NCBI RefSeq assembly: GCF_000729995.1
Contig: NZ_JNFG01000012.1
Span: 1 to 64,000 of the forward strand
Direction of reading: 5' to 3'
Length of the DNA: 64,000 nt
Origin: Caballeronia sordidicola
GTDB taxonomy: Bacteria; Pseudomonadota; Gammaproteobacteria; Burkholderiales; Burkholderiaceae
The translations under genes were made by a program, and so were the position numbers. Within the stretch, counting starts at the first letter, position 1. Every line of letters begins with the position of its first letter. The notes under the pieces were generated by a model that had not been told where the DNA came from, did no database searches, and saw nothing but the letters and a program-made list of their open reading frames with translations. Below, piece after piece: positions 8,085 through 16,542 of this stretch.

Positions 8085-8762
8085 CTAGGCCTGCAGGACC
8101 TCGAGCAGCGCCTTGGCAGTCGGGCCCGATGAGGCCGGGTTCTGGCCGGTGATCAACCGCCCGTCGGTAATGGTGAGCACGGCCCAGTTTTCCACCTTTT
8201 CAAAGTGGCCGCCCAGACGCTTGAGTTCATCCTCCACAAGGAACGGCATGACCTTGGTCAGGCCCACGGCTTCTTCCTCATCATTGGTAAAGCTGGTGAC
8301 GCGCTTTCCCTTGACGAGAGGCTGTCCCTCGTAGGTAGCCTTGAGCAGCACACAAGGCCCATGACAGACCGCGGCGACCGGCTTGCCGGCATTGTAGAAA
8401 TCCTCGATCAAGGAAATCGATTTCTTGTCATTGGTCAGGTCCCACATCGGTCCATGGCCACCGGCATAGAAGATCGTGTTGTAGTCGTCCGCCTTGACGT
8501 CGGCAAGCTTGACGCTATTGGCCAAGGCCTTCTGGGTCGCGGCGTCCTTCTTGAAGCGTTCCATGGTGTCGGTCTGATTATCCGGATCGTCGCTCTTGGG
8601 ATCGATCGGTGGCTGGCCGCCCTTGGGCGAGGCCACTGTAACCTCTGCGCCGGCGTCCGTGAACACGTAGTACGGGGCCGTGAACTCTTCAAGCCAGAAG
8701 CCGGTCGGCTTGCCGGTATCTCCAAGCACGTTGTGCGAAGTCAAAACCAACAGGATTTTCAT
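8085..8762 (-). CDS. DJ-1/PfpI (class I GATase-like) protein
   Basis: This 225-residue protein is a DJ-1/PfpI-superfamily member of the type often annotated as type 1 glutamine amidotransferase domain protein and related to Hsp31/GLY-I-type glyoxalases. Landmarks are GFWLEEFTAPYYVF near the N-terminus, VASPKGGQPPIDPKS, GGHGPMWDL and the nucleophile elbow AAVCHGPCVLL with Cys133. A Glu (WLEE) and His134 could complete the active site of a glutathione-independent glyoxalase or deglycase. ATG 8762 has GGAG upstream and is preferred over an upstream in-frame ATG at 8804. It appears monocistronic. Confidence 0.88.
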   Translation of the reverse strand: MKILLVLTSHNVLGDTGKPTGFWLEEFTAPYYVFTDAGAEVTVASPKGGQPPIDPKSDDPDNQTDTMERFKKDAATQKALANSVKLADVKADDYNTIFYAGGHGPMWDLTNDKKSISLIEDFYNAGKPVAAVCHGPCVLLKATYEGQPLVKGKRVTSFTNDEEEAVGLTKVMPFLVEDELKRLGGHFEKVENWAVLTITDGRLITGQNPASSGPTAKALLEVLQA

Positions 8763-9157
8763 TGCCAGTCTCCGTTCATTGAGGCGCATGCCTGAACGCG
8801 GCATCGCCCAAGGGAATTCCCGAAGTGGAAGTCGTTGCTCAGATCAGATATTCACTATCCTCACCTTGCAGGGAAGATTAGCCCGCGCGGGTTGGTGCAC
8901 GGGAGCACCGGTCGCGATGACGAGGACGCTGCCATAAGGGCCTGCTATCGCGGACACACAGCTTGTATTTGACGCCCACGCCCGGGTCGTGCGCTATCTG
9001 TCGATGGTATGGCCGGACCATGCGATGGTATGAATGGACTCGGCCACTAGTCTTGAACGCCTCAGGGGAAGCCGTTGCAGGCACGGCTCTCGCATGACGA
9101 CTACGTTGCCGTGTTCCTGCTGGAATCAATATGCGAACCTCCCAACTTAATCCCGCG
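8763..9157. other. Intergenic region upstream of the DJ-1/PfpI gene
   Basis: The 395 bp between the DJ-1/PfpI start and the end of the efflux operon contain only short frames without ribosome-binding sites. I see no repeat, RNA gene or strong terminator here. The promoter of the DJ-1/PfpI gene must lie in its left part. Confidence 0.4.
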
Positions 9158-10693
9158 TCAATGCAGACCGTCCTGTTTGGCGTAGGTCGACTCCCACCCG
9201 CCGCCGAGCACCTTGCATAGGGTGATCAGGTTCGCGGCTGCGTCGGCCTTGCTTTGCTCAAGATTGCTCTGTGCGTCGAGCAACTGTTTCTGCACATTAA
9301 GTACGTTCAGAAAGTCGACCGCGCCTGCCTTGTACCGTTTCTCCGCAATCGACAGCGCGTTCTGATTCAGGCTCACGACCTTTTTCAGGCGATCGCGGCG
9401 CCGCTGTTCAGCGTCGTAGACAACAAGCGCATCGTCCACCTCTCGCCACGCATCGAGTACGGTGCGTTTGTAGAGAATCGCAGCCTCCTGCTGTTGTGCC
9501 TCGCGCAAGTGAAGCGTTCCCGTGAGGCGTCCGCCTTCGAAGATGGGAAGCGAGATTGACGGTCCCAGGACATACTGGCCCGATGCCCACGTAGCGAGAT
9601 TCGACAGTTGCAGGCTCTGGAATCCGGCGCTGCCGTTCAGCGATATGCGTGGGTAGAAGTCGGCCTTCGCCATGCCAATCGACGCCGTGGCCGCGTGCAG
9701 TTGCGCCTCGGCTTTGCGGATGTCGGGGCGGCGTTGCACGAGTTCCGATGGAAGCCCGATGGGCACCTGTTCAGGCAGTGCCGGAACATCACGAGGCTCG
9801 GCGAGCATCTGTTCCAATGCGTGAGGTTCCTTCGCCAGTAGCAGGCCGATCGCATTGATCGTTGTCTCGGAACGCGATTCGAGTGTCGGGATCAGGCTTT
9901 CGATTGACTCGGCCAGCGCCGAAGCGTTATCCACGTCCAGATTCGTCACCACGCCTTCATGTACCCGCTTTTCCGTGAGCGTCGTTGCGTTGCGGGCGAT
10001 CTCCAGGTTCTGTTTCGCGATCTGAAGCAAAGCTTGCGTGTCACGCAACTGAACGTAGTCTCGCGCGAGTTCAGCGCGGGCCGACAACAGGACCGCGTTA
10101 CGGTCCTCGTATGAGGCATCGGATAAAGCAGTCGCGGCCTCGACACCGCGACGGGCGCCGCCCCAGATGTCGATTTCCCAGGATGCATCGAAACCGAACT
10201 GATAAAGGTTGTAAGGCGGCGAACCCTTGGAGCCCGGCAGCGGCGCCACGCCAAGCCCCGTGTTGCCCGCCGCCGACTGCTGACTTTGGAGCGGGGGGAC
10301 GCCAAGCAACGAGAGAATACCGTTCGGACTTCCGCGCTCGCGGTTGTAGGATGCGTCGCCGTTCAGCGTCGGATATTCCGCGGCGCCGGCAATCCGTTGC
10401 TCCGCTCGGCTTTGCCGCAGACGTGCCGACGCCGCCGCGACGTCAAGGTTCGCATCGGTCAGTTGTTGTTCCAGCGAGTCCAGCGTCGGGTCATTGAACA
10501 GCGTCCACCATTCGGGACTTAATTCGGATTCCACAGCTTGGCTGGTGGCTAGCGCAGCCTGAGTGCGGTTAAACACGTCAGGCGTACTTGTCTGCGGACG
10601 TTCGAAGTCCGGGCCGACCAGGCAGCCGGTAAGCGCGAAGCACAGCGACACCGCGAGCGCCGGCGTGCGGATGGAGAATTCGCTCGCATTCAT
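9158..10693 (-). CDS. Outer-membrane factor lipoprotein (NodT/OprM type)
   Basis: The 511-residue product is the outer-membrane channel of a tripartite efflux pump. A lipoprotein signal ends at LTGC with Cys24 as the lipidation site, followed by LVGPDFERP, a common start of the mature NodT family. Two repeated outer-membrane-efflux domains follow (about 60-260 and 290-490), with the usual QRRPDIRKAEAQLHAA and long helical coiled-coil stretches. It is the last gene of an operon read leftwards, and its ATG overlaps the stop of the HlyD gene by 4 bp. Together the three genes should export hydrophobic toxicants from the cytoplasm to the outside. Confidence 0.93.
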   Translation of the reverse strand: MNASEFSIRTPALAVSLCFALTGCLVGPDFERPQTSTPDVFNRTQAALATSQAVESELSPEWWTLFNDPTLDSLEQQLTDANLDVAAASARLRQSRAEQRIAGAAEYPTLNGDASYNRERGSPNGILSLLGVPPLQSQQSAAGNTGLGVAPLPGSKGSPPYNLYQFGFDASWEIDIWGGARRGVEAATALSDASYEDRNAVLLSARAELARDYVQLRDTQALLQIAKQNLEIARNATTLTEKRVHEGVVTNLDVDNASALAESIESLIPTLESRSETTINAIGLLLAKEPHALEQMLAEPRDVPALPEQVPIGLPSELVQRRPDIRKAEAQLHAATASIGMAKADFYPRISLNGSAGFQSLQLSNLATWASGQYVLGPSISLPIFEGGRLTGTLHLREAQQQEAAILYKRTVLDAWREVDDALVVYDAEQRRRDRLKKVVSLNQNALSIAEKRYKAGAVDFLNVLNVQKQLLDAQSNLEQSKADAAANLITLCKVLGGGWESTYAKQDGLH

Positions 10694-11766
10694 TTCGCGT
10701 CTGCTCCTGCGACCCGCGTATCGGCACTCTTGCCAACGGCGACCTCTGTTTCGACCGACAACCCCACGCTCAATTTGGACGCAGCCTCTTGTCCCCGGTC
10801 GATCGTGATCTTGACAGGCACGCGCTGGACGACCTTGGTGAAGTTGCCCGTTGCGTTGTCGGGCTCGATCGGCGAGAAGCTCAAGCCTGTAGCCGGGGCG
10901 AGACTATCGACGTGTCCTTTGATTACGACGCCCGGGAACGTGTCGACCGTGATCCGCACGGTCTGGCCGGGGCGCATGTTGGTGAGCTGATTTTCCTGGA
11001 AGTTGGCGATTACATAAGCTTCCGAAAGCGGAACGATCGCGAGCAGCGGCGTGCCCGTTGTAACGAATGCGCCGACCCGCACCGAGCGACGTCCAACCTT
11101 GCCGTCGACCGGCGCGGGAATCTGCGTGTAGGACAGGTTGAGCCTGGCCTGTTCGAGCACCGCCTCGGCCCGTCCAAGCGCGCCTGCCGCCTTGTTGCGC
11201 TCGGTATTCAACACCGCCAGGTTCTGTTCGGTCGTGCTCAGCGCGGCCCGATCGTGGGCCTGCTGCGCGAGCTGCTCGGCAAGCGTGCTGGACGCTTGCT
11301 GCTGCTCCTGAGCCGTTCCTGCGCCGGATTCCGAGAGATTCTGATACCGCGATGCGTTTTGCCGCGCAAACGCGATCGACGCCTCGTCGGACTTAAGCGT
11401 CGCGCGCGCCTGGTCTACGAGCGAAGGCTGGCGCGCGATCTCGGCCTCGTAGTTTGCAACCGACGCCTTTTCCGCAGTCACGTCCGCTTCCGCGCTCATC
11501 AATGCGGCCTTGAAGTCACGGTCATCAATGCGCACCAGCAACTGCCCGGCTTTCACCTGCTGGTTGTCTTCCACGAGCACCTCTGAAATCTGACCGGCGA
11601 TACGGGGTGCCACCAGCGTGAAATCCGCCACTACATAGGCATCGTTGGTGGTCTCGCTAGTCGCGTGGGACAGTAGCCTTATACAAGCCCATATCGCGAT
11701 CACAAGGATGACCACATACGCGACAAGACGAATTGTCTTCGGAGAGGGTCGAGTGACAGGTGACAT
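10690..11766 (-). CDS. HlyD/EmrA-type membrane fusion protein
   Basis: This 358-residue periplasmic adaptor has one N-terminal membrane helix (about 12-32), a biotinyl-lipoyl-like half (APRIAGQISEVLVEDNQQV), a coiled-coil hairpin (about 95-200, rich in Ala, Gln and Glu) and the second lipoyl half with QIPAPVDGKVGRRSV. This is the EmrA arrangement. It links the DHA2 transporter to the outer-membrane factor. Its ATG is 12 bp from the stop of the transporter gene and its end overlaps the outer-membrane gene by 4 bp, so the three are translationally linked. Confidence 0.93.
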   Translation of the reverse strand: MSPVTRPSPKTIRLVAYVVILVIAIWACIRLLSHATSETTNDAYVVADFTLVAPRIAGQISEVLVEDNQQVKAGQLLVRIDDRDFKAALMSAEADVTAEKASVANYEAEIARQPSLVDQARATLKSDEASIAFARQNASRYQNLSESGAGTAQEQQQASSTLAEQLAQQAHDRAALSTTEQNLAVLNTERNKAAGALGRAEAVLEQARLNLSYTQIPAPVDGKVGRRSVRVGAFVTTGTPLLAIVPLSEAYVIANFQENQLTNMRPGQTVRITVDTFPGVVIKGHVDSLAPATGLSFSPIEPDNATGNFTKVVQRVPVKITIDRGQEAASKLSVGLSVETEVAVGKSADTRVAGADAK

Positions 11767-11778
11767 ATATATTGTCGC

Positions 11779-13404
11779 TTAGCGGGGAGGGGGCGGCGTA
11801 GTGCACCAGGGCGGATAAATACGCACGGGTAGCACTGGAATAATGAGCAGAAAGGCGACGGCGATGCCGGCCATCACGCGGTAGAGATCCGCTGACGTCA
11901 ACACTTCGGCCTGCTCATGAATCCGGTGCGCGAGTGCGCCCAGGCCATGAGTTGCATCGATGCTTTGGCCGGCAATTAACGCCTTGTTGCCCAACCGGTC
12001 CACCAGCATGCTCGAATGATAGTGCTCGCGCGCCGTCCCCACCCCTTCGATAAGACCGTTTGCCACAGCCGCCGCAAATGTCTTGAGCGAGTTGACCATG
12101 GCCGAAGCAAATGGACCCTCGGTCGGGGCCAAGCCCGTCGTGATGCCCATCAGGATCGCCATGATCAGCATGGGTTGCGCGACAATCTGTATTGATTGAA
12201 GCCAGTAAAAGTTGTCGCGAATCCACTCGGAGGTCACGAAACTCCCCATGAAGAACGTGACCGCCATCAGGCCAAGTCCAATGGCCATGACCCAGCGGTG
12301 GTCGACTTTCCGAAGATTCAGGAGAGCGGCGGCCGCAGGCAGCGAAAGCAACAGAGGAATTGCTACCAGCAAAGACAGTGGCGTGGTTTGCAGCGGCCGG
12401 TAACCGTGAATATGCGCGAGATATTGGCCGGGTATGGCGGCAACGCTAACCAGCAGGAAAGCCGCGCCTCCCAGTGTCATAAGCCCGTGCGTGAAGTTTC
12501 TGCGAGCGAACAGTTGCAGCTTGAAGAATGGCAGCGGATGAAACCACTCATTGATCAGGAATGCTACAAACAATAGCGTACCGCCACAAAACATTGCGGA
12601 GATAAACGTGGAATTCAGCCAGTCGAGGCGGTCCCCCTGCAGAAGGCCAATGACGAGCATGGCGATGGCGGGGTATCCCAGCAGGAGTCCGAGCCAGTTG
12701 AACGATTGAAAGCGTTCGAGTTTAAGGGGATCTGCGGGAAGCCCCTTGTAGATCGCCACACAGCTCAATAAACCAAGCGGCACGATTTGCCAGAATGTCA
12801 TTCGCCAACTGACATATTCTGTCCATAAGGCTGCAAGGGGCGTACCCAGCGACGGCCCGAACGTCGCAGTGAGTGCATATCCGGCGAGTCCGTATAACTT
12901 GATGTTTGGGGGAAGATATCTTAGCGCCACGATGATCAACATCGGCGGCAAACATCCGTTGGCAACACCCTGTAGCCCACGCAACACGTAGAACGTCTGC
13001 AGGTTCGGCGCCAAGGGACAGAGGACTCCAAGCAACATCAGGGCGAGCACGGCACCGATCGTAAACCGCTTCAGCGTGAACGTTATCCCGAACCACGGGG
13101 CGAATGCCATCGTCGCTGCGTTCGTGGCCTCGTAGATAGTGGTGACCCAGGTGCCGTCGTCACCGCCAATGGAGAGCGCGCCGCGAATGTCCGCCAGCGC
13201 CGCTGCGGTGACCTGTTCATTCAATATGGCCAGTAGCGACGCCAGCAGCATGCCGACCAGGCCGACAGCAATGCGAAGCGGGAGCTCGGGTTCCTGGGCC
13301 GTTTGTTGTACAGGAGTCTCTGCCTCGCGCGCAGGAACCTGCGTCGCCGATCCGGCCGCCTGCGGTTCTGGTGTTCCGGTCGTGGGTAGGTTGGCGGCGG
13401 TCAT
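11779..13404 (-). CDS. DHA2-family MFS drug exporter (EmrB type)
   Basis: The 541-residue protein has about 14 membrane helices, the number expected of the DHA2 drug:H+ antiporters. After a hydrophilic N-terminus of about 40 residues come LRIAVGLVGMLLASLLAILNE, VTTIYEATNAATMAF and FYVLRGLQGVANGCLPP. It is the first gene of the operon and supplies the proton-driven inner-membrane pump. No MarR or TetR regulator gene adjoins it, unlike many emrAB operons; the 361-bp gap upstream should carry its promoter. The substrates cannot be named from sequence. Confidence 0.92.
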   Translation of the reverse strand: MTAANLPTTGTPEPQAAGSATQVPAREAETPVQQTAQEPELPLRIAVGLVGMLLASLLAILNEQVTAAALADIRGALSIGGDDGTWVTTIYEATNAATMAFAPWFGITFTLKRFTIGAVLALMLLGVLCPLAPNLQTFYVLRGLQGVANGCLPPMLIIVALRYLPPNIKLYGLAGYALTATFGPSLGTPLAALWTEYVSWRMTFWQIVPLGLLSCVAIYKGLPADPLKLERFQSFNWLGLLLGYPAIAMLVIGLLQGDRLDWLNSTFISAMFCGGTLLFVAFLINEWFHPLPFFKLQLFARRNFTHGLMTLGGAAFLLVSVAAIPGQYLAHIHGYRPLQTTPLSLLVAIPLLLSLPAAAALLNLRKVDHRWVMAIGLGLMAVTFFMGSFVTSEWIRDNFYWLQSIQIVAQPMLIMAILMGITTGLAPTEGPFASAMVNSLKTFAAAVANGLIEGVGTAREHYHSSMLVDRLGNKALIAGQSIDATHGLGALAHRIHEQAEVLTSADLYRVMAGIAVAFLLIIPVLPVRIYPPWCTTPPPPR

Positions 13405-13682
13405 GATTGATCTAATTCTAGGAGACGGGTTCGCGTTCTTGCAGCCAATAAAGCTCGCGTATCAATTCATGCCATTCACAATTCAGGACAATGCCACCGT
13501 AGCTACCAGGGACGACGGAACCACCTGGAAATGATTCTTTTCCATTTGCTCAACAGAACGTATTTCATCGCTGCGCAGCGGCCTGAACAACCCGGTTTCT
13601 TTCGGCATGCTTGCGGGATTCACGGGCAATGAGTCATCGCGCCTGACCTAAAAACGCGCCGTATCGGCTTGTGAGCGGCGTC

Positions 13683-13699
13683 CTCATTCTCTGCTCATT
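13683..13699 (+). promoter_or_regulatory. Direct-repeat box 1 (CTCATT-N5-CTCATT)
   Basis: Two perfect CTCATT hexamers are separated by CTCTG, an 11-bp period like the boxes of OmpR/PhoB-type regulators such as PmrA. It lies 67 bp before the start of the small exported-protein gene at 13766 and has the same orientation. Three similar boxes occur within the next 6.4 kb, all near the two-component system at 16543-18651. The rest of 13405-13765 holds the promoters of this gene and of the efflux operon and no other feature I can name. Confidence 0.65.
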
Positions 13700-13765
13700 C
13701 TCGCGGCTCACACTGCATTCATCCGATACAGCGAACCGCTTGCATCGCATGACAGGAGAGCAAAA

Positions 13766-14053
13766 ATGAAAGCCATCCGTTACTTGGTCGTCGCCGCCGC
13801 GCTCGGTTGCGGCTTCGTGAGCTGCGCACAGGCGCATGTGTCCATAGGCATCGGTTTTTCGGCGCCCGTGTATCCGGTCATGCCGGTCGTGCCGGTGATC
13901 GCGGCCGCCCCTGTGTATGTTGCGCCGCCGCCCGTGTACTACGCGCCGCCTCCTGTCGTAGCCGGTTACTACGGCCGTCCTTATGGATACGGCTATGGCT
14001 ACGCGCGGCCCTACGGCTGCGTAAATTGCGGATACGCTTACTGGTCGCGTTGA
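13766..14053 (+). CDS. Small exported Pro/Tyr-rich protein
   Basis: This 95-residue protein has a clear Sec signal (MKAIRYLVVAAALGCGF, cleavage after AQA near residue 24). The mature part is low in complexity: VYPVMPVVPVIAAAP, then PPPVYYAPPPV, then a Gly/Tyr-rich tail with two cysteines in CVNCGYAYW. AGGAG precedes the ATG. Such proteins are common in Burkholderia, often as envelope-stress or surface proteins, but no function is established. The upstream direct-repeat box suggests control by the neighbouring QseB-like regulator. Confidence 0.8.
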   Translation: MKAIRYLVVAAALGCGFVSCAQAHVSIGIGFSAPVYPVMPVVPVIAAAPVYVAPPPVYYAPPPVVAGYYGRPYGYGYGYARPYGCVNCGYAYWSR

Positions 14054-14073
14054 TGTCCGGGCGCGTCGACGCC

Positions 14074-15093
14074 TCAGGGCGTTGTGTGTATTTTCATCGG
14101 CGCGGCGCCGGTGACGGGCATCAAGCTATGACGGCGGTCCGTTTGCTCGATGAAGCCGTCTATCAAAGCGGCGAGCGCCTCGGGATACTGATACATCATT
14201 GCGTGTCCCGCCGATGCCACCACCTCTAGCCGCGCCCCTGCGATCAACGTCCCAAGCGCGTCCGAGTTCTGCCTGGGCAGGACCACGTCCTCAGCGCCGC
14301 CCACGATCAGCGTGTCGGCCTGCACGGCCTTGAGTGCGACTTCTGTTGCGTCGTCCGCGGCCCAGTCACGCAGCAGAGCGGACTGGCCCTGCGTCACCGT
14401 GGCAGTGATATCGGGCGAACCGTAATCGGCGGGACTGAACATGTTCGCGCGGAAGCATTGCTGCGCTGCGTCGAGCGCCAGGGGTGGAAACAACACCGCC
14501 ATGACGCTCGCGAAGGTGGTGCCAGGCGCACCGGAAAGCCTTGCAGCAATCCCGGGCGGCACCGGCACGCCGAGCCGTCCTGGCGCCGGCGCGTTCATCA
14601 ACACGATCCGGCGCAGGGCGGCGGGCCTGTCGATCGCGAGTTGCTGCACGATTGCGCCGCCCATCGACCAGCCAACGACCGTCACGTCATGCAGATGCAG
14701 CGCGTCGATCAGCGCGGCAGCGTCTCCTGCCATGTCCTCTGCGGTGAATGACACCGCGCCGGGTTGCGAGCGGCCGACGCCGCGGTTATCGAAGACGATC
14801 ACGTCGTGTTTTTTGCCAAGCGCGGCAAGAAATGCTGCATCCCATTCAGCGACTGTCGCGCGATAGCCCGTCTGCAGCACGACCGGGCTTCCATGCCCGA
14901 AGCGGTAATACGCGATATCGCCTCTCGGCGTGTGCGCGATCTGCTGGCGCAGGGCTGGATCGCGGTCCGGCCGGTGCGCCACGTCGGGGCAGGCGTTTTC
15001 CGCGGGGAACCGGACATCGCGGGCAAGGGCGGATGCTGAGACCAGCATCAACGCGCATGCAATCTGAACCGCGACAGCCTGCAAATGCCTCAT
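14074..15093 (-). CDS. Exported alpha/beta hydrolase
   Basis: The 339-residue product has a signal peptide (MRHLQAVAVQIACALMLVSA, cleavage near 24) and a canonical alpha/beta hydrolase fold: RFGHGSPVVLQTGY, FDNRGVGRSQPG, the nucleophile Ser143 in VVGWSMGGAI, and a late Asp and His (VGGAEDVVLP; SAGHAMMYQ). It should be a periplasmic esterase or lactonase-like enzyme. The frame continues 48 codons upstream, but AGGAG before ATG 15093 and the signal peptide fix the start. It converges with the small exported-protein gene. The substrate is unknown. Confidence 0.88.
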   Translation of the reverse strand: MRHLQAVAVQIACALMLVSASALARDVRFPAENACPDVAHRPDRDPALRQQIAHTPRGDIAYYRFGHGSPVVLQTGYRATVAEWDAAFLAALGKKHDVIVFDNRGVGRSQPGAVSFTAEDMAGDAAALIDALHLHDVTVVGWSMGGAIVQQLAIDRPAALRRIVLMNAPAPGRLGVPVPPGIAARLSGAPGTTFASVMAVLFPPLALDAAQQCFRANMFSPADYGSPDITATVTQGQSALLRDWAADDATEVALKAVQADTLIVGGAEDVVLPRQNSDALGTLIAGARLEVVASAGHAMMYQYPEALAALIDGFIEQTDRRHSLMPVTGAAPMKIHTTP

Positions 15094-15284
15094 GTAACAC
15101 TCCTGATAGTGTGTGAAGGCGGCATCGCGCGATGAAAGTACCGGGAAGGACCCCTCGTCCCGTGCAAAAAAACGCGGAAATCCTGCCAATAAGCGTAGTC
15201 GACCCGCCGCGATATTCGGTACTCTTGCATGCAACACGCTCGCACGCTCAAGCCGGCCTTGCGCTTCTGCCCACCTGGAAATGG

Positions 15285-15971
15285 ATGGACACCTTGATCC
15301 ACGAAATGACCAAGACGGTTTTGCTGATTGTCGCGGCGTTATTCCCGATCATCAACCCGCCGGCGGCCGCGTTCATCATCCTCAGTCTCACGCCGCACGC
15401 GACGCTGGCCGAGCGCGCGGACCTGGCGCGGCGCATAGCGGTGAACAGCTTCGTTATCCTGCTGGCGTCGCTTTCGGTGGGGGCGTACCTGCTGTCGTTT
15501 CTCGGGATCTCGATTCCGGTCCTGCGCGTGGCGGGCGGGCTCATCATCGCCATGGCGGGCTGGAACCTGCTCCAATCTTCCGACGATGATTCCGACGATG
15601 AGCTCAGCGAAGAAGCGCAACGGGAGCCGGTGGCTCATCGGCATGGTTCCCTGAGATTGAAGGCGTTTTATCCACTGACGCTGCCGGTGACCGTCGGTCC
15701 CGGGTCGATCTCGGTGGCCATCGCGCTGGGCACCGGCACGCCGCGCAGCGGCCTGGAGCCGGTGCATTTCATTGGCGTGGGCGTGGCGCTCGCGCTGCTG
15801 TGCATCACCATTTACTTGTGCGTGCGCTTCGTGGCTAACGTCCAGCAGCTGCTCGGGCCGGCCGGCACGCAGATCGCCATGCGGCTTTTCGCATTTGCGA
15901 TCTTCTGCATTGGCATGCAGATCCTGTGGCTCGGGCTATCGGAACTGCTCAATTCATTGCATCCGCACTAA
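15285..15971 (+). CDS. MarC-family integral membrane protein
   Basis: The 228-residue product belongs to the MarC/UPF0056 family of inner-membrane proteins with about six helices. Typical landmarks are VAALFPIINPPAAAFIILSL at the start, RVAGGLIIAMAGWNLLQ in the third helix, then an acidic cytoplasmic loop (DDDSDDELSEEAQ) and FYPLTLPVTVGPGSISV. MarC was once thought to aid drug export, but its role is unclear. The start is uncertain: ATG 15285 or 15306 fit the family better than the first ATG of the frame at 15132. Its 3' end overlaps a small gene on the other strand. Confidence 0.87.
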   Translation: MDTLIHEMTKTVLLIVAALFPIINPPAAAFIILSLTPHATLAERADLARRIAVNSFVILLASLSVGAYLLSFLGISIPVLRVAGGLIIAMAGWNLLQSSDDDSDDELSEEAQREPVAHRHGSLRLKAFYPLTLPVTVGPGSISVAIALGTGTPRSGLEPVHFIGVGVALALLCITIYLCVRFVANVQQLLGPAGTQIAMRLFAFAIFCIGMQILWLGLSELLNSLHPH

Positions 15972-16115
15972 AGCATGCCGACGCTGCAACAGGACCGTCG
16001 CGCGCCGGCGAACCACGAGGGCGAGCTCGATCAGGAACGCGAAAACCCCGACGGTGAGGGCGGCGCTGGCTATGGCGAGCGAAATGTCGAGCAGGGCTTG
16101 GAGCGTGGCGATCAT
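15954..16115 (-). CDS. Small single-pass membrane protein (53 residues)
   Basis: On the minus strand an ATG at 16115, with AGGA upstream, opens a 53-codon frame. It reads MIATLQALLDISLAIASAAL, then TVGVFAFLIELALVV and a basic tail RRRATVLLQRRHALVRMQ. The hydrophobic run of about 30 residues followed by a cluster of arginines is what an inner-membrane peptide with a cytoplasmic tail looks like. Its last 18 bp overlap the end of marC on the opposite strand. A direct-repeat box at 16189-16205 lies 74 bp upstream in the right orientation. The family is unknown to me. Confidence 0.6.
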   Translation of the reverse strand: MIATLQALLDISLAIASAALTVGVFAFLIELALVVRRRATVLLQRRHALVRMQ

Positions 16116-16188
16116 GATGGTTTTCCTAATCTTGTTTTGTGGACGTGCCGTACACGCCGTATCAATGAACAGGATTCTGATGATGCTG

Positions 16189-16205
16189 AATGAGGAGAAA
16201 ATGAG
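16189..16205 (-). promoter_or_regulatory. Direct-repeat box 3 (CTCATT-N5-CTCATT)
   Basis: Read on the minus strand, two perfect CTCATT hexamers are separated by TTCTC. The box is 74 bp upstream of the small membrane-protein start at 16115 and oriented towards it. Confidence 0.65.
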
Positions 16206-16232
16206 CTCGGTCGACGTTGTTTCGCGGCTGAC

Positions 16233-16406
16233 TTAGAAGCCGACCGCGGCGCCGAGCAGCAGCCAGGGCAGCATTTCGTCATACGTAGCAGGGCGTTCAC
16301 CGGACAGCGACAGCGGGTCTTTTTCGTCCAGGACGCTGTGGCCCATGCGCGAGGCGGTTTGATCGCTGTCGCCGGTGCTCGAATGGTTATTGAAGAGTTG
16401 GAACAT
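16233..16406 (-). CDS. Small protein with C-terminal hydrophobic segment (57 residues)
   Basis: The product begins MFQLFNNHSSTGDSDQTASR, continues with an acidic, polar middle (LDEKDPLSLSG, then PATYDEM) and ends in a short hydrophobic stretch LPWLLLGAAVGF. GGGAG lies seven bases before ATG 16406. The direct-repeat box at 16469-16485 is 63 bp upstream, the same distance as at the 13766 gene. I know no family for it. The gap between it and the kinase gene on the other strand (136 bp) is a divergent promoter region. Confidence 0.6.
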   Translation of the reverse strand: MFQLFNNHSSTGDSDQTASRMGHSVLDEKDPLSLSGERPATYDEMLPWLLLGAAVGF

Positions 16407-16468
16407 GAGTCGTCTCCCGTGGGGTCCCATAGCGCTTTGCTCGGGTCCGACGCATGTTCACAGGCAAG

Positions 16469-16485
16469 AATGAGCAGAAAATGAG
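16469..16485 (-). promoter_or_regulatory. Direct-repeat box 2 (CTCATT-N5-CTCATT)
   Basis: Read on the minus strand, two CTCATT hexamers are separated by TTCTG. The box sits in the divergent gap between the 57-residue protein gene (ATG 16406) and the histidine kinase gene (ATG 16543), so it could serve one or both. Its orientation favours the small gene. Confidence 0.65.
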
Positions 16486-16542
16486 CGCGCGGACAGTGCC
16501 ACGCCGCGCTTAGGTCCTTGAGCCAGAACCGGTAATTGACCG

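Noticed and set aside
10789..11586. Long plus-strand open frame (265 codons) inside the HlyD gene
   Set aside because: It is the antisense shadow of a well-supported HlyD gene; its sequence is Arg/Leu-rich without motifs.
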